This document shows, in pieces, positions 42,769 to 50,644 of a stretch of 64,000 bases of DNA. The stretch is taken from contig JAGBEP010000019.1 in assembly GCA_017936925.1 (NCBI GenBank), forward strand, positions 1 to 64,000, written 5' to 3'. This DNA is from Clostridia bacterium (GTDB lineage Bacteria > Bacillota > Clostridia > TANB77 > CAG-508). A program made the position numbers and the translations under genes. Within the stretch, counting starts at the first letter, position 1; each line of letters opens with the position of its first letter. The notes under the pieces were generated by a model. That model had not been told where the DNA came from, did not search any database, and worked only from the letters and a program-made list of their open reading frames with translations.

Positions 42769-42781
42769 TACAAATTGCTAG
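42755..42781. promoter_or_regulatory. CIRCE element, distal
   Basis: TTAGCAATT-N9-AATTGCTAG, a 9-9-9 inverted repeat with perfect arms apart from the last base. It overlaps the -35 box, so HrcA binding would block RNA polymerase. Confidence 0.75.
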
Positions 42782-42950
42782 AATTTTTTTATTTTTTGTT
42801 TTTTAGATAAATCTTGTCATTTTTATAAAAATATTTTTATTTACTTTTAATAAAATGTGATTTATAATTTTAGCAATCATAATAGTTAATACTTCTATTT
42901 ACTTCTTTAGTATTGGCTTTATGAAATAATAATTTAGGAGGTATTCCATT

Positions 42951-43562
42951 ATGGAAATGGAACGGGAAAAATTCTTGAAAGCGTACTCAAAGGTTTTTGA
43001 TCCCTCTGGTAGGATTATGTTTTGCGGGCGTGCGAATTGCATAGCTTTGTTAAATCAGTGTCCGCCTGGTGTCAATTATGGCAATGATTATACAGGTTTT
43101 CTAAACGTTCCTGAAATCAAAGCTTTATTGGCTCGGCAGTTTCCTGAAATCTTTTTCCGAGAAAAGCTTATGACAGCTTATTTAAAAGTTTTTTCAAAGG
43201 ACGGTTCTCTCTTGAAATCGAGTTTTTCTGATTGTTTAGAGTTGATGATACTATGTAAAGAAGGTTCATCGAAAGCCGCCTACTACGGAAATATGGAAAC
43301 TGGTTGGCTCTATGTGCCAGCTATCAAATCATTTGTAGCTAAGATTTATCCTGAGATTATTTTTAGGGAGCTCTTTAACAGAGTATTTGATTCTGACGGT
43401 AATGTTGTAAACTCTTCTGAATATGATGTTTCGTGTCTGATGATAGCTGTTTTTATGGTTAAACCTGACTTTCATGTATCGGCTCCTCTTGTGTCTTGGT
43501 TTGATCCGATTTCTGTTAAGAATCTTTACTATGATCTCTTCCATGTATTTGATCGTACTTGA
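42951..43562 (+). CDS. Orphan protein made of three ~65-aa repeats
   Basis: 203 aa, ribosome binding site TAGGAGG. Three tandem copies can be aligned: [KR]AYSKVFDPSGRIMF...VPEIKALLARQFPEIFFRE, then TAYLKVFSKDGSLLK...VPAIKSFVAKIYPEIIFRE, then NRVFDSDGNVVNS...DPISVKNLYYDLFHVFDR. Each has a [KR]VFDxDG hairpin, a Cys-containing helix and a closing helix. No signal peptide or membrane span. G/C content is clearly above the surrounding genes. It stands alone, with its own GC-rich terminator. Family not recognised. Confidence 0.65.
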   Translation: MEMEREKFLKAYSKVFDPSGRIMFCGRANCIALLNQCPPGVNYGNDYTGFLNVPEIKALLARQFPEIFFREKLMTAYLKVFSKDGSLLKSSFSDCLELMILCKEGSSKAAYYGNMETGWLYVPAIKSFVAKIYPEIIFRELFNRVFDSDGNVVNSSEYDVSCLMIAVFMVKPDFHVSAPLVSWFDPISVKNLYYDLFHVFDRT

Positions 43563-43579
43563 TCTTATACGTCAAAAAT

Positions 43580-43601
43580 AGCTCACCCAAAGGGGTGAGC
43601 C
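43580..43601. terminator. Terminator between the repeat protein and hemW
   Basis: AGCTCACCC and GGGTGAGC arms, followed by CGTTTTGTT on the plus strand. Positioned to end both convergent genes. Confidence 0.8.
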
Positions 43602-43607
43602 GTTTTG

Positions 43608-44723
43608 TTATATAAATTCTTCAAATACTAGATTAGCTAAATCTAATCCTTTTGATGTTAATCTTATATTATCTAAATCTATTTCAATAAGTTCTTCATC
43701 TACTAATTTGCTTATTTCAAATCTAAAGTAAAATAATGGATTTATTTGAAACTTTCTTTCAAATTCGGATATTGATATTCCTTCTACTTTTCTTAGTCCT
43801 AGCATCATATATTCTTTTGCCATAGATTCTTTACTTTGCTCTTCTTCTAATGTTTTTTCATTGTAATTTTGTATGTATTCTTCTATTGTCTTAGCATTTG
43901 AGAATCTTTTTCCTCCATAGTAACTGTGTGCAGCTGTTCCAAATCCTAAATATTCTTTCTGATTCCAACAGTCTGTATTATGTCTAGAGTTATATCCTGG
44001 TAAAGCAAAATTTGATATTTCATAATGGTTATATCCATTTTCCTCTAATAGTTCTTTTGTTTTCCAGTACATTTTTCTTTCTTCTTCTTCAGAAGGTAAT
44101 GTTATTTCTTTGTTATTTAGCATTTCTTTTAATTTTGTTTCTTCTTCAACGATAAGAGAATAACATGAAATATGCTCTGGTTTTAGATTTATTATTTCAC
44201 TTATTTGTATTGCTACTGACCATTCATTTTCTTCTGGTAGTGCTAGCATAAAGTCTATATTAATATTTTTGAATCCTATCTCTCTTGCTAAATTATAATT
44301 TTCAACGAATTCTTCGTAGGTATGTATTCTTCCTATTTTTTTCAAAATGTTGTTGTCTGTTGATTGTAATCCTATACTTAGTCTATTTATTCCAGCTTGT
44401 TTGTAGTCTTGTAATTTTTCTCTTGTTATTGTTCCTGGATTTAGTTCTATTGTTATTTCTGCATTTTGTGTTACTATAAATTTTTCTCTAATTTTTGCTA
44501 TTATTTCTATTATATATTTACTATCTATATATGATGGTGTTCCGCCTCCGATGTATATTGTTCCTATATCAAATCCTGATAGTTTGCATTCATCTATTTC
44601 TTTTTTTATTGTTTCTATATATTCTTTTATTGTATTGTCTTTATCTGAAAAAGATATAAAGTCACAATAATTGCATTTTCTCTTACAATATGGGATATGA
44701 ATATATATTCCTATTTCTTTCAT
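43608..44723 (-). CDS. hemW: Radical SAM protein HemW (haem chaperone family)
   Basis: 371 aa. Radical SAM cluster in IHIPYCKRKCNYCDFISF (CxxxCxxC), GGGTPSYID SAM-binding region, and a C-terminal HemN-like domain with HNTDCWNQKEYLGFGTAAHS and KEYMMLGLRKVEGI. Often annotated as oxygen-independent coproporphyrinogen oxidase, but this subgroup with this N-terminus is the haem-binding chaperone HemW. It abuts whiA. Confidence 0.88.
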   Translation of the reverse strand: MKEIGIYIHIPYCKRKCNYCDFISFSDKDNTIKEYIETIKKEIDECKLSGFDIGTIYIGGGTPSYIDSKYIIEIIAKIREKFIVTQNAEITIELNPGTITREKLQDYKQAGINRLSIGLQSTDNNILKKIGRIHTYEEFVENYNLAREIGFKNINIDFMLALPEENEWSVAIQISEIINLKPEHISCYSLIVEEETKLKEMLNNKEITLPSEEEERKMYWKTKELLEENGYNHYEISNFALPGYNSRHNTDCWNQKEYLGFGTAAHSYYGGKRFSNAKTIEEYIQNYNEKTLEEEQSKESMAKEYMMLGLRKVEGISISEFERKFQINPLFYFRFEISKLVDEELIEIDLDNIRLTSKGLDLANLVFEEFI

Positions 44724-45566
44724 TTATCTTCCCCTTTTTATTTCATCTGCTATTTCAACAATTTTTTTTAATCTATGATTTACTCCAGATTTTCCTATTG
44801 GGCTTTCTAATTGTTTTCCTAAATCTTTTAAACTCATTTCTGGATATTCTATTCTTAATTCTGCAATTTCTATTAATGAATCTGGTAATTCTTCATATTT
44901 TTTCATTTTTTTAAGAAAATTTATTGCTTCTATTTGAATAACTGCAGCTCCTACTGTTTTATTTAAGTTGGCTGTTTCGCAATTCACTTGCCTGTTTACA
45001 TTATTTCTTAAGTCTTTCATTACCCTTATTTCTTCAAATTTTAATACTGATTTTTGTGCACCTATAAAAGCTAAAAATTTTGAAATTTCTTCACCTTCTT
45101 TTATATATATGGTGTTATTTTTCTCTAAAATTTTAGTTTTTATATTAGCTTCTTTTAGTATATTTTGTATATATTGTGCTACATCCCTATTGTTTAATAA
45201 TATTTCTAAATGATATTTTTTGTTTGGATTGTTAACAGACCCGCTTCCTAAAAATATACCTCTTACTAATGCTTTTTTTTCATCGTCTTTTTCAAGCATT
45301 TCAACTGTTCGTATTTTAGGTTCTTCTATTTTGGCTACATATGTTTTTCCTTTTGTTTCTGGGTCATATTCAATATCTAGTTTAAATAATATTTTATATA
45401 TTCTTTCTATATTAAATTCATTTTCAGTAAAAAATTCTATGTTATTTTCTTCTTGTTTTATATTTGAGGATAGTAAATATCCAATTAACTCTGCCTCTAA
45501 TAATTCTTTTTTAGCAAATGTGTTTATTTTGCTTAATTCTTCTTTTACTTCTGATGAAAAGGACAT
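44724..45566 (-). CDS. whiA: Sporulation/division regulator WhiA
   Basis: 280 aa from MSFSSEVKEELSKINTFAKK, after AAAGGAGG. LAGLIDADG-like N-terminal domain with LVRGIFLGSGSVNNPNKKYH, and a C-terminal helix-turn-helix ending MSLKDLGKQLESPIGKSGVN-HRLKK. WhiA is a conserved Gram-positive DNA-binding protein. The usual rapZ/yvcK neighbours are absent; here it is between hemW and prmC. Confidence 0.92.
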   Translation of the reverse strand: MSFSSEVKEELSKINTFAKKELLEAELIGYLLSSNIKQEENNIEFFTENEFNIERIYKILFKLDIEYDPETKGKTYVAKIEEPKIRTVEMLEKDDEKKALVRGIFLGSGSVNNPNKKYHLEILLNNRDVAQYIQNILKEANIKTKILEKNNTIYIKEGEEISKFLAFIGAQKSVLKFEEIRVMKDLRNNVNRQVNCETANLNKTVGAAVIQIEAINFLKKMKKYEELPDSLIEIAELRIEYPEMSLKDLGKQLESPIGKSGVNHRLKKIVEIADEIKRGR

Positions 45567-45567
45567 A

Positions 45568-46396
45568 TTATTCCTCCTTTTTACCAATTATAACTCTATC
45601 TATATTGTTTAAATCTTTGATGCATTTTATATTTTTAAAATTGTTTTCTTTTAAAATTTTTGATACAGCTTCTTTTTGGTCATATCCTATTTCAAAAAAT
45701 ATGTGTCCATTTTCTTTTAAATATTCTTTTGATTGGCTTGCTATTTTTCTGTAAAAATCTAATCCATCTTCTCCACCATATAATGCAATTTGTGGTTCTT
45801 CTTTTACTTGTTTTTCTAAGTTTTGCATATCTTTTTTACTTATATATGGTGGATTTGAAACAATGATATCGAAGTTTTTTTCTTTTATATTTTCAAATAA
45901 ATTTGACTCTATAAATTTTACATGTGTTTCTAGTTTTTTATTATTTTTTTCTGCAACTTCTAGAGCTTTTTTACTTACATCTGATGCATATACTGAAAAA
46001 GATTCCACAGTTTTAGCTAAAGTTATTGCTATTATTCCACTCCCTGTACACAAATCTAGGATTTTTTCTTGATCTTTCGCCACTTTCAAGACTTCTTCTA
46101 TTAAAGTTTCAGTATCATATCTAGGAATTAAAACATTTTTATTTACTATAAATTCTCTTCCGATAAAATTCTTGAACTCCCGTTATATATTGAATAGGAA
46201 CATTTCTTTTTAAATCCTCTATTCCTTTTTTATATTTCTTTTCAGTTTTTTCTTCTAATTCTTCTTCATCATGAGTTATTAAATATTCTTTTTTTACGTT
46301 CATGCAATATGATAATAGTATTTTTATTTTTAATATTTTATCGTTTATATTATTTAATTCTTCTATTCCATATTTAATTGCTTCTTTTACTTTCAT
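45568..46396 (-). pseudogene. prmC: Release factor glutamine methyltransferase PrmC, frameshifted
   Basis: The N-terminal helical domain ([20 protein letters not shown] to [12 protein letters not shown]) ends in a premature stop at 46139. The next frame resumes [20 protein letters not shown] and continues through the SAM site [16 protein letters not shown] and the catalytic NPPY motif ([14 protein letters not shown]) to the end. One extra T in the TTTT run near 46168 separates them. PrmC modifies the GGQ glutamine of release factors; loss would be costly, so a sequence error is a serious alternative. Confidence 0.85.
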
Positions 46397-46496
46397 ATTG
46401 CCTCCAGTCGGTTTTATTGTAGCATTTTTATATTTTGTTGTAAAGAATTAATTATTTTCTTTTTGTTTATGAATATACTTCTTTTAAGAGCATAAA

Positions 46497-46517
46497 AAAA
46501 ACACTCAAAAGTGTTTA
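46497..46517 (-). terminator. Terminator of the 6S RNA
   Basis: AAACACT and AGTGTTT arms (loop CAAA), followed on the minus strand by a run of eight Ts. It lies about 11 bases after the RNA 3' end. Confidence 0.75.
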
Positions 46518-46527
46518 TAAAAAAATA

Positions 46528-46735
46528 CCCCACATTAGCCGTCATGAATAAGAATTTTTATGGACCTGTCCTAAAACAGGTGGGTGCCGTCCTAAATACT
46601 CCTGGGTTTCTTACTTAAAAAGCAAGCATACACGCCATATTCAGAGAGCAAGCTCCCTTCTCCAAAACTTGTAGGTTCTAAAAACTCTGCCAAAAACGCA
46701 CCATGCAGGGAAGATTATTAACTTATTTCTTTTTA
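46528..46735 (-). ncRNA. ssrS: 6S RNA (ssrS/bsrA type)
   Basis: The minus strand contains GAGTTTTTAGAACCTACAAG and TTTAGGACGGCACCCACC, matching conserved parts of Firmicutes 6S RNA around the open-promoter-like bubble. The ends pair: CCCTGCAT near 46703-46710 with ATGTGGGG near 46528-46535. The mature part is about 183 nt (46528-46710); the primary 5' end is probably near 46736 from the promoter. It binds the housekeeping RNA polymerase holoenzyme and dampens transcription in stationary phase. It fills most of the gap between prmC and rdgB. Confidence 0.85.
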
Positions 46736-46742
46736 TGTTTAT

Positions 46743-46771
46743 ATATTAACATATGTTATCTAGTCTTTCAA
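46743..46771 (-). promoter_or_regulatory. Promoter of the 6S RNA gene
   Basis: Minus-strand TTGAAA (46766-46771), 17 bp, TAATAT (46743-46748), directed into the 6S RNA. The region 46772-46916 is A/T-rich and holds nothing else recognisable. Confidence 0.6.
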
Positions 46772-46916
46772 ATTTGTATTTTCTTTTTAAATATATTCTT
46801 TTTTGTTTTAATTATATTTTTCTCTTTCTTTTCTATATTATTCTCATTAATTTATATTTTTTTGTTATTTGATTTTTTTATTTTTTTAGTATATATTAAA
46901 TTTTGTAAGGAATTTT

Positions 46917-46950
46917 TAAAAGACAAGTTTTTCCAAAAATCTTGTCTTTT
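46917..46950 (-). terminator. Hairpin downstream of rdgB
   Basis: AAAAGACAAG and CTTGTCTTTT arms with a 14-nt A/T loop, placed eight bases after the rdgB stop. Works as its terminator, though downstream T-tract is weak. Confidence 0.6.
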
Positions 46951-46957
46951 TCCATTA

Positions 46958-47584
46958 TTATAATAAATTTTTTTCTTTTAATTTCATAGTAATTTGTTTC
47001 ATTGCGATGTCTCTATGATTATGAACTGCTTCATATGTTTTCTCTGGCATTTCACTCATTGGTTTTTCAAAACCTTCTGGTATGAATATTGGTGAATATG
47101 TTAGTCCTCCTAATTTTCCAGCTTCTTTTGCTATATATCCCTTACATTCTCCTCTTGCTACTATTTTTTCTCCACTTTCTAGTATTATTGCTGTTAAAAC
47201 ACATACGAATGTTGCTTTTCTGTCTTTCATTTCTGGATAAGATTTCATATTATCTAATACTTTAGTTATGTTTTCAATTTGTGTTGGATTTTCTCCAGCA
47301 TATCTGGCTGTATATACCCCTGGTTCTCCATTTAGTTTTTCAATGCATAGACCTGCATCATCTGTTATTATAATTCCATTTATATTATTTTTATTGCAAT
47401 ATTTTTCAATTGTTCTTGCTTTTATCTCAGAATTTTCTTCAAATGTTTTTCCATTTTCTATTATTTCTTCATCAAATCCAATATCTTTTAATGTTACTAT
47501 TTCTACATTTATGTTGTTTTCTTGTACTATTCTTTTCATTGCTTCTACTTTAGCTTTGTTTCCTGTTCCGTATATTAATTTCAT
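46958..47584 (-). CDS. rdgB: XTP/dITP diphosphatase (RdgB/HAM1)
   Basis: 208 aa. Signatures: LIYGTGNKAKVEAMKRIV at the N-terminus, IITDDAGLCIEKLNGEPGVY-TARYAG and GGLTYSPIFIPEG, all typical of the HAM1 family. It hydrolyses non-canonical purine triphosphates (XTP, dITP) to monophosphates and so protects DNA. Follows the radical SAM gene by 11 bases. Confidence 0.93.
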   Translation of the reverse strand: MKLIYGTGNKAKVEAMKRIVQENNINVEIVTLKDIGFDEEIIENGKTFEENSEIKARTIEKYCNKNNINGIIITDDAGLCIEKLNGEPGVYTARYAGENPTQIENITKVLDNMKSYPEMKDRKATFVCVLTAIILESGEKIVARGECKGYIAKEAGKLGGLTYSPIFIPEGFEKPMSEMPEKTYEAVHNHRDIAMKQITMKLKEKNLL

Positions 47585-47595
47585 GTTTTCCTCCT

Positions 47596-48477
47596 TTAAA
47601 ATTTTGGTACATATTTTTCTTCTTCTTCCTCTAAGTCTTGAATATATCCATTATCTATATTTAACTTATATAAATATTCTTCTATCTCGTTATATTCATC
47701 TGGAGTTAATTTTCTATTTATTTGATTATCTTCTAAAGCTTTATATGTTGGAAAATATTGTGCCATTAGACTTATAGTTATATCATCACCCATATTGTTT
47801 TTTATCCATTTTAATACTTCTTTTGAATTTTGGATATTTTCTGGTAAAACCAAATGTCTTATTATCATTCCTCTTTTTAGTATTCCATTTTCATCATATA
47901 TATTTTTTCCTACTTGTCTTTTCATTTCTAGTAGTGCTTTAGTTGTTACTTCTCTGTAATTTGTTACGTTTGATAACCTTGTAGCTAGTTTGTTATCATA
48001 ATATTTAAAGTCTGGCAAATATATATCAATATATCCTTCTAATTTTTTTAGTGTCTCTATACTTTCGTATCCACTTGTATTGTATAAAATTGGTATGATT
48101 AATCCATTGTTTCTAGCGATTTTTATTGCTTCTATTATTTGCATTACATATGGCACAGCTGTTACTAAATTTATATTGTTTGCTCCTTTTTCTTGTAGCT
48201 TTAAAAATATTTCTGATAATTCATTTGTTGTTATTTCTTCTCCTTTAGATTCACAACTTATTTTATAATTTTGACAAAAGATGCATTTTAAGTTGCAATT
48301 GCTAAAAAATACTGTTCCTGAACCATTTTTTCCGCTTATGCATGGTTCTTCATCATAGTGAAGTGAATATAATCCTATTTTTACTTTATTTCTGGCTTTA
48401 CATCTTCCTATTTTGCCTTCATTTCTATTTACTTTGCATTCAAATGGACATAATTTGCATTCATCTAATTCATTCAT
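47596..48477 (-). CDS. Radical SAM protein, pyruvate formate-lyase-activase-like (COG1313 type)
   Basis: 293 aa. N-terminal Cys pairs (DECKLCPFECKVNRNEGKIG RC), then the radical SAM motif in VFFSNCNLKCIFCQNYKISC (CxxxCxxC). The body has YLPDFKYYDNKLATRLSNV, typical of the PflA-like/COG1313 group whose substrate is undefined. No SPASM domain, so it is not an obvious peptide maturase. Ends in an acidic tail with EEEEEKYVPKF. In operon with rdgB. Confidence 0.75.
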   Translation of the reverse strand: MNELDECKLCPFECKVNRNEGKIGRCKARNKVKIGLYSLHYDEEPCISGKNGSGTVFFSNCNLKCIFCQNYKISCESKGEEITTNELSEIFLKLQEKGANNINLVTAVPYVMQIIEAIKIARNNGLIIPILYNTSGYESIETLKKLEGYIDIYLPDFKYYDNKLATRLSNVTNYREVTTKALLEMKRQVGKNIYDENGILKRGMIIRHLVLPENIQNSKEVLKWIKNNMGDDITISLMAQYFPTYKALEDNQINRKLTPDEYNEIEEYLYKLNIDNGYIQDLEEEEEKYVPKF

Positions 48478-48564
48478 AATTTACTCTCTTTTATTTAATT
48501 CTTTTATATTATAATTTGATTTTTTCTCAAAATCAACTGTTCATTTTCTTATATTAACTGAGTT

Positions 48565-48593
48565 GCCCCAGCTGAATTAATAACAGCTGGGGC
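48565..48593. terminator. GC-rich hairpin after the 91-codon orphan gene
   Basis: Perfect 10-bp arms GCCCCAGCTG and CAGCTGGGGC. No T-tract on the minus strand and a weak one on the plus strand; still the likely end of the small gene at 48603. Confidence 0.55.
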
Positions 48594-48602
48594 TGAGGAT
48601 TT

Positions 48603-48869
48603 TTAGGAGTATTTTGCATGATGACGATACGCATACCAAAGTCCATCTACATCTTTAAACGTTCCTTCGTGACCTTCGGGGCAATACCAATTGCTACTAG
48701 TGGGATGACCCTCCCTGATTTTTTCCAAGTGCTTTTCAGCCTCTTCTTGGGTGTATTCACCTCCAGAATTGATAAATACCTCCTCATAATGTTTCATTTT
48801 TCCGTTCCACTTCATTTGTAGCGGTTCTTCGTATTCTAACCGCTTTGCCTCGCTCCTTGTTTTTACCAT
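48603..48869 (-). CDS. Small orphan protein of higher GC content
   Basis: 88 aa from MVKTRSEAKRLEYEEPLQMK, after AAGGAGG; a GTG three codons upstream is less likely. Helical charged first half and an aromatic end with SNWYCPEGHEGTFKDVDGLW-YAYRHHAKYS. Clearly richer in G/C than the flanking genes, and flanked by a GC-rich hairpin. Family unknown. Confidence 0.6.
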   Translation of the reverse strand: MVKTRSEAKRLEYEEPLQMKWNGKMKHYEEVFINSGGEYTQEEAEKHLEKIREGHPTSSNWYCPEGHEGTFKDVDGLWYAYRHHAKYS

Positions 48870-49049
48870 TGCTGGCACCTCCTTATCTTATAGATATTTT
48901 TATTATACCATATTTTACATAATATTTAAAGTCTTTAGTATCCTGCCTCTTTTAAATATGGACATTTTATGACAAGTTTATTTTAATGTTGACACGCACT
49001 TTTTTTATTTTATTTCATATATTTCTTTATAGGTATATGGAGGTTAAAT

Positions 49050-49757
49050 ATGCTTGTATTGTCTATTTCCTGTTTTTTAAACTTTTTAAATTCTTTTATT
49101 TTTTTGCTTGGATATATATCAAATAATTCACTTTTTCCAGAGCCATTGTCTCCTGAAGATGAAAAGTTTCATTTAAATCAATTTGAAAATGGTAATTTAG
49201 ATTCTAAAAATGTTTTGATTGAACGAAATTTAAGATTAGTTGCTCACATTGCAAAAAAATATGCTTCTGCAACTGCTAATTTAGATGATTTAATTTCTAT
49301 TGGCACTATCGGACTTATTAAAGGAGTAAATAGTTATAACTTTAAAAAGGGAGTAAAACTTTCTACATATATTTCGCGTTGTATTGAAAATGAAATACTT
49401 ATGTTTTTTAGGAACTCAAAAAAATTAAATTCTGAAGTTTATTTAAATGAACCTATAGGCAAAGATAAAGATGATAATGTTATTACTTTGCAAGAAGTTC
49501 TGGAAAATAATGAACGTAGTATTGAGGATTCTATTGATTTAAAACTAAAACGAAAAAAATTATATGAAAAAATGGATGCTCTTCTTAAAACTCGAGAAAA
49601 GGAAATTTTAATTCTTAGGTTTGGGCTTCGTAATTCTGCTCCTCTGACGCAAAATCAAGTGGCTAAAATTTTTGGAATTTCTAGGTCATATGTTTCTCGT
49701 ATTGAAACTAAAGCTATTTCTAAACTTTCAAATGAATTTACATCTGATGAAAAATGA
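49050..49757 (+). CDS. sigK: Sporulation sigma factor SigK (pro-form)
   Basis: 235 aa. The hydrophobic pro-sequence (residues 1-25) precedes NNSLFPEPLSPEDEKF, the site region where SpoIVFB-type proteases act. Region 2: NVLIERNLRLVAHIAKKYAS, LDDLISIGTIGLIKGVNSYN, ISRCIENEILMFFRNSKK. Region 4: QNQVAKIFGISRSYVSRIET. Very close in layout to Bacillus SigK. It directs late mother-cell gene expression, so the organism probably sporulates. The gene is continuous, with no skin-type insertion. Confidence 0.93.
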   Translation: MLVLSISCFLNFLNSFIFLLGYISNNSLFPEPLSPEDEKFHLNQFENGNLDSKNVLIERNLRLVAHIAKKYASATANLDDLISIGTIGLIKGVNSYNFKKGVKLSTYISRCIENEILMFFRNSKKLNSEVYLNEPIGKDKDDNVITLQEVLENNERSIEDSIDLKLKRKKLYEKMDALLKTREKEILILRFGLRNSAPLTQNQVAKIFGISRSYVSRIETKAISKLSNEFTSDEK

Positions 49758-49788
49758 AAAGCCAGCCACCTTTCGGTGAGCTGGCTTT
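49758..49788. terminator. Bidirectional terminator between sigK and the cysteine-rich peptide gene
   Basis: AAAGCCAGC and GCTGGCTTT arms, extended inside by ACC/GGT pairing. Convergent genes end on either side within six bases. Confidence 0.8.
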
Positions 49789-49793
49789 CCATT

Positions 49794-49988
49794 TTAGCGG
49801 GTGCTGTGACTGATGCAACAGCAGTTTTTACCAAGATCACAGAGCAGACTCCACTCACAGGAAAAAAACTCATCACACTGATGTTTCTTGAGGACATCGG
49901 CGATTCCCGGCTCTTTACTTTGAGTTTCCGCGGAAATTATTCCCTTTGTTGCGTTGGATGCAGTGCTATCTTTCTTTGCTTCTGACAT
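49794..49988 (-). CDS. 64-aa peptide with regularly spaced C-terminal cysteines
   Basis: Start at MSEAKKDSTASNATKGIISA, nine bases after AGGAGG; the in-frame TTG three codons upstream overlaps the spacer. A polar, Ser/Thr/Lys-rich first half lacking Cys is followed by HQCDEFFSCEWSLLCDLGKN-CCC, with cysteines at 38, 44, 50 and 56-58, i.e. every six residues then CCC. This looks like leader plus core of a ribosomal peptide natural product or a small metal-binding protein. G/C content is well above the neighbours. No modification enzyme is adjacent. Confidence 0.6.
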   Translation of the reverse strand: MSEAKKDSTASNATKGIISAETQSKEPGIADVLKKHQCDEFFSCEWSLLCDLGKNCCCISHSTR

Positions 49989-50160
49989 CTTCGTCAACCT
50001 CCTTTATAAAAAAGCTTTTGTTATTATATCATATATTGGTCTTTTTGTCACTATTTTGTTTGTATATCTCATTATTGCATAATCTTTTATATTGTAATAA
50101 TGAAAAGAATCTACTAATAAAGTAGATTCTTTTCATAGTATTTAAAATTTAATTTTGGGC

Positions 50161-50598
50161 TTATAAAAATTTTTTTAGTGTTTCTACACTATCTTCTTGC
50201 ATTTCTACGAAGTCATTTAAAATATTTTTTACATTATCATTTATTCTAGTATTATTATTTAACAATCTTCTTCCTTCTATTATTCCCATATTTGTTCCTT
50301 GCATTAGTAGCTCAGATAATTTTGAAGGAGTATCGTCTTTTATCGTTCTCATTTGAACACCATACCATGTCATCATTTTGTCCATTTTATTTGTTTCATG
50401 TGGTTTTTTATTTGTTGTATATTGATTATATAAATCATTGACTCTTTCTGATATTTTTTTATATTTGTTATATTCTATATTTAAAGCTTCTTTTAAATTA
50501 GAATCATGATTTTTTTCTGAAACAAATTTTATTGCATCCATTCCCATGGTAGCACCTTTATTGACTTCGTCTAATACATTTAGATTATTATTTTCCAC
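50161..50598 (-). CDS. Helical-bundle protein downstream of recN
   Basis: 145 aa from a GTG start (read MENNNLNVLDEVNKGATMGM) after AGAGGTG; an upstream ATG at 50679 would overlap the recN gene. Four long helices with KNHDSNLKEALNIEYNKYKK and MMTWYGVQMRTIKDDTPSKL suggest a ferritin-like bundle without obvious metal ligands, as in spore-coat or DUF3231/DUF2383-type proteins. Function unknown. Confidence 0.5.
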   Translation of the reverse strand: MENNNLNVLDEVNKGATMGMDAIKFVSEKNHDSNLKEALNIEYNKYKKISERVNDLYNQYTTNKKPHETNKMDKMMTWYGVQMRTIKDDTPSKLSELLMQGTNMGIIEGRRLLNNNTRINDNVKNILNDFVEMQEDSVETLKKFL

Positions 50599-50644
50599 AA
50601 ACTTCACCTCTTTCTTAGTTATAGTTTGTAAAAAATAGTAATTT

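Noticed and set aside
46703-46963. 86-codon very hydrophobic plus-strand ORF
   Set aside because: Covers the 6S RNA promoter and T-rich spacer on the other strand; composition reflects poly-T DNA and there is no ribosome binding site.
47596-48477. Radical SAM gene as maturase of the nearby Cys peptide
   Set aside because: It lacks a SPASM/twitch Cys-rich C-terminus and a peptide-recognition domain, is over 1 kb away and forms an operon with rdgB instead.
49776-49985. 69-codon plus-strand ORF with Cys residues
   Set aside because: Antisense to the Cys-periodic peptide gene, which has AGGAGG at proper spacing; the plus ORF starts inside the terminator hairpin.
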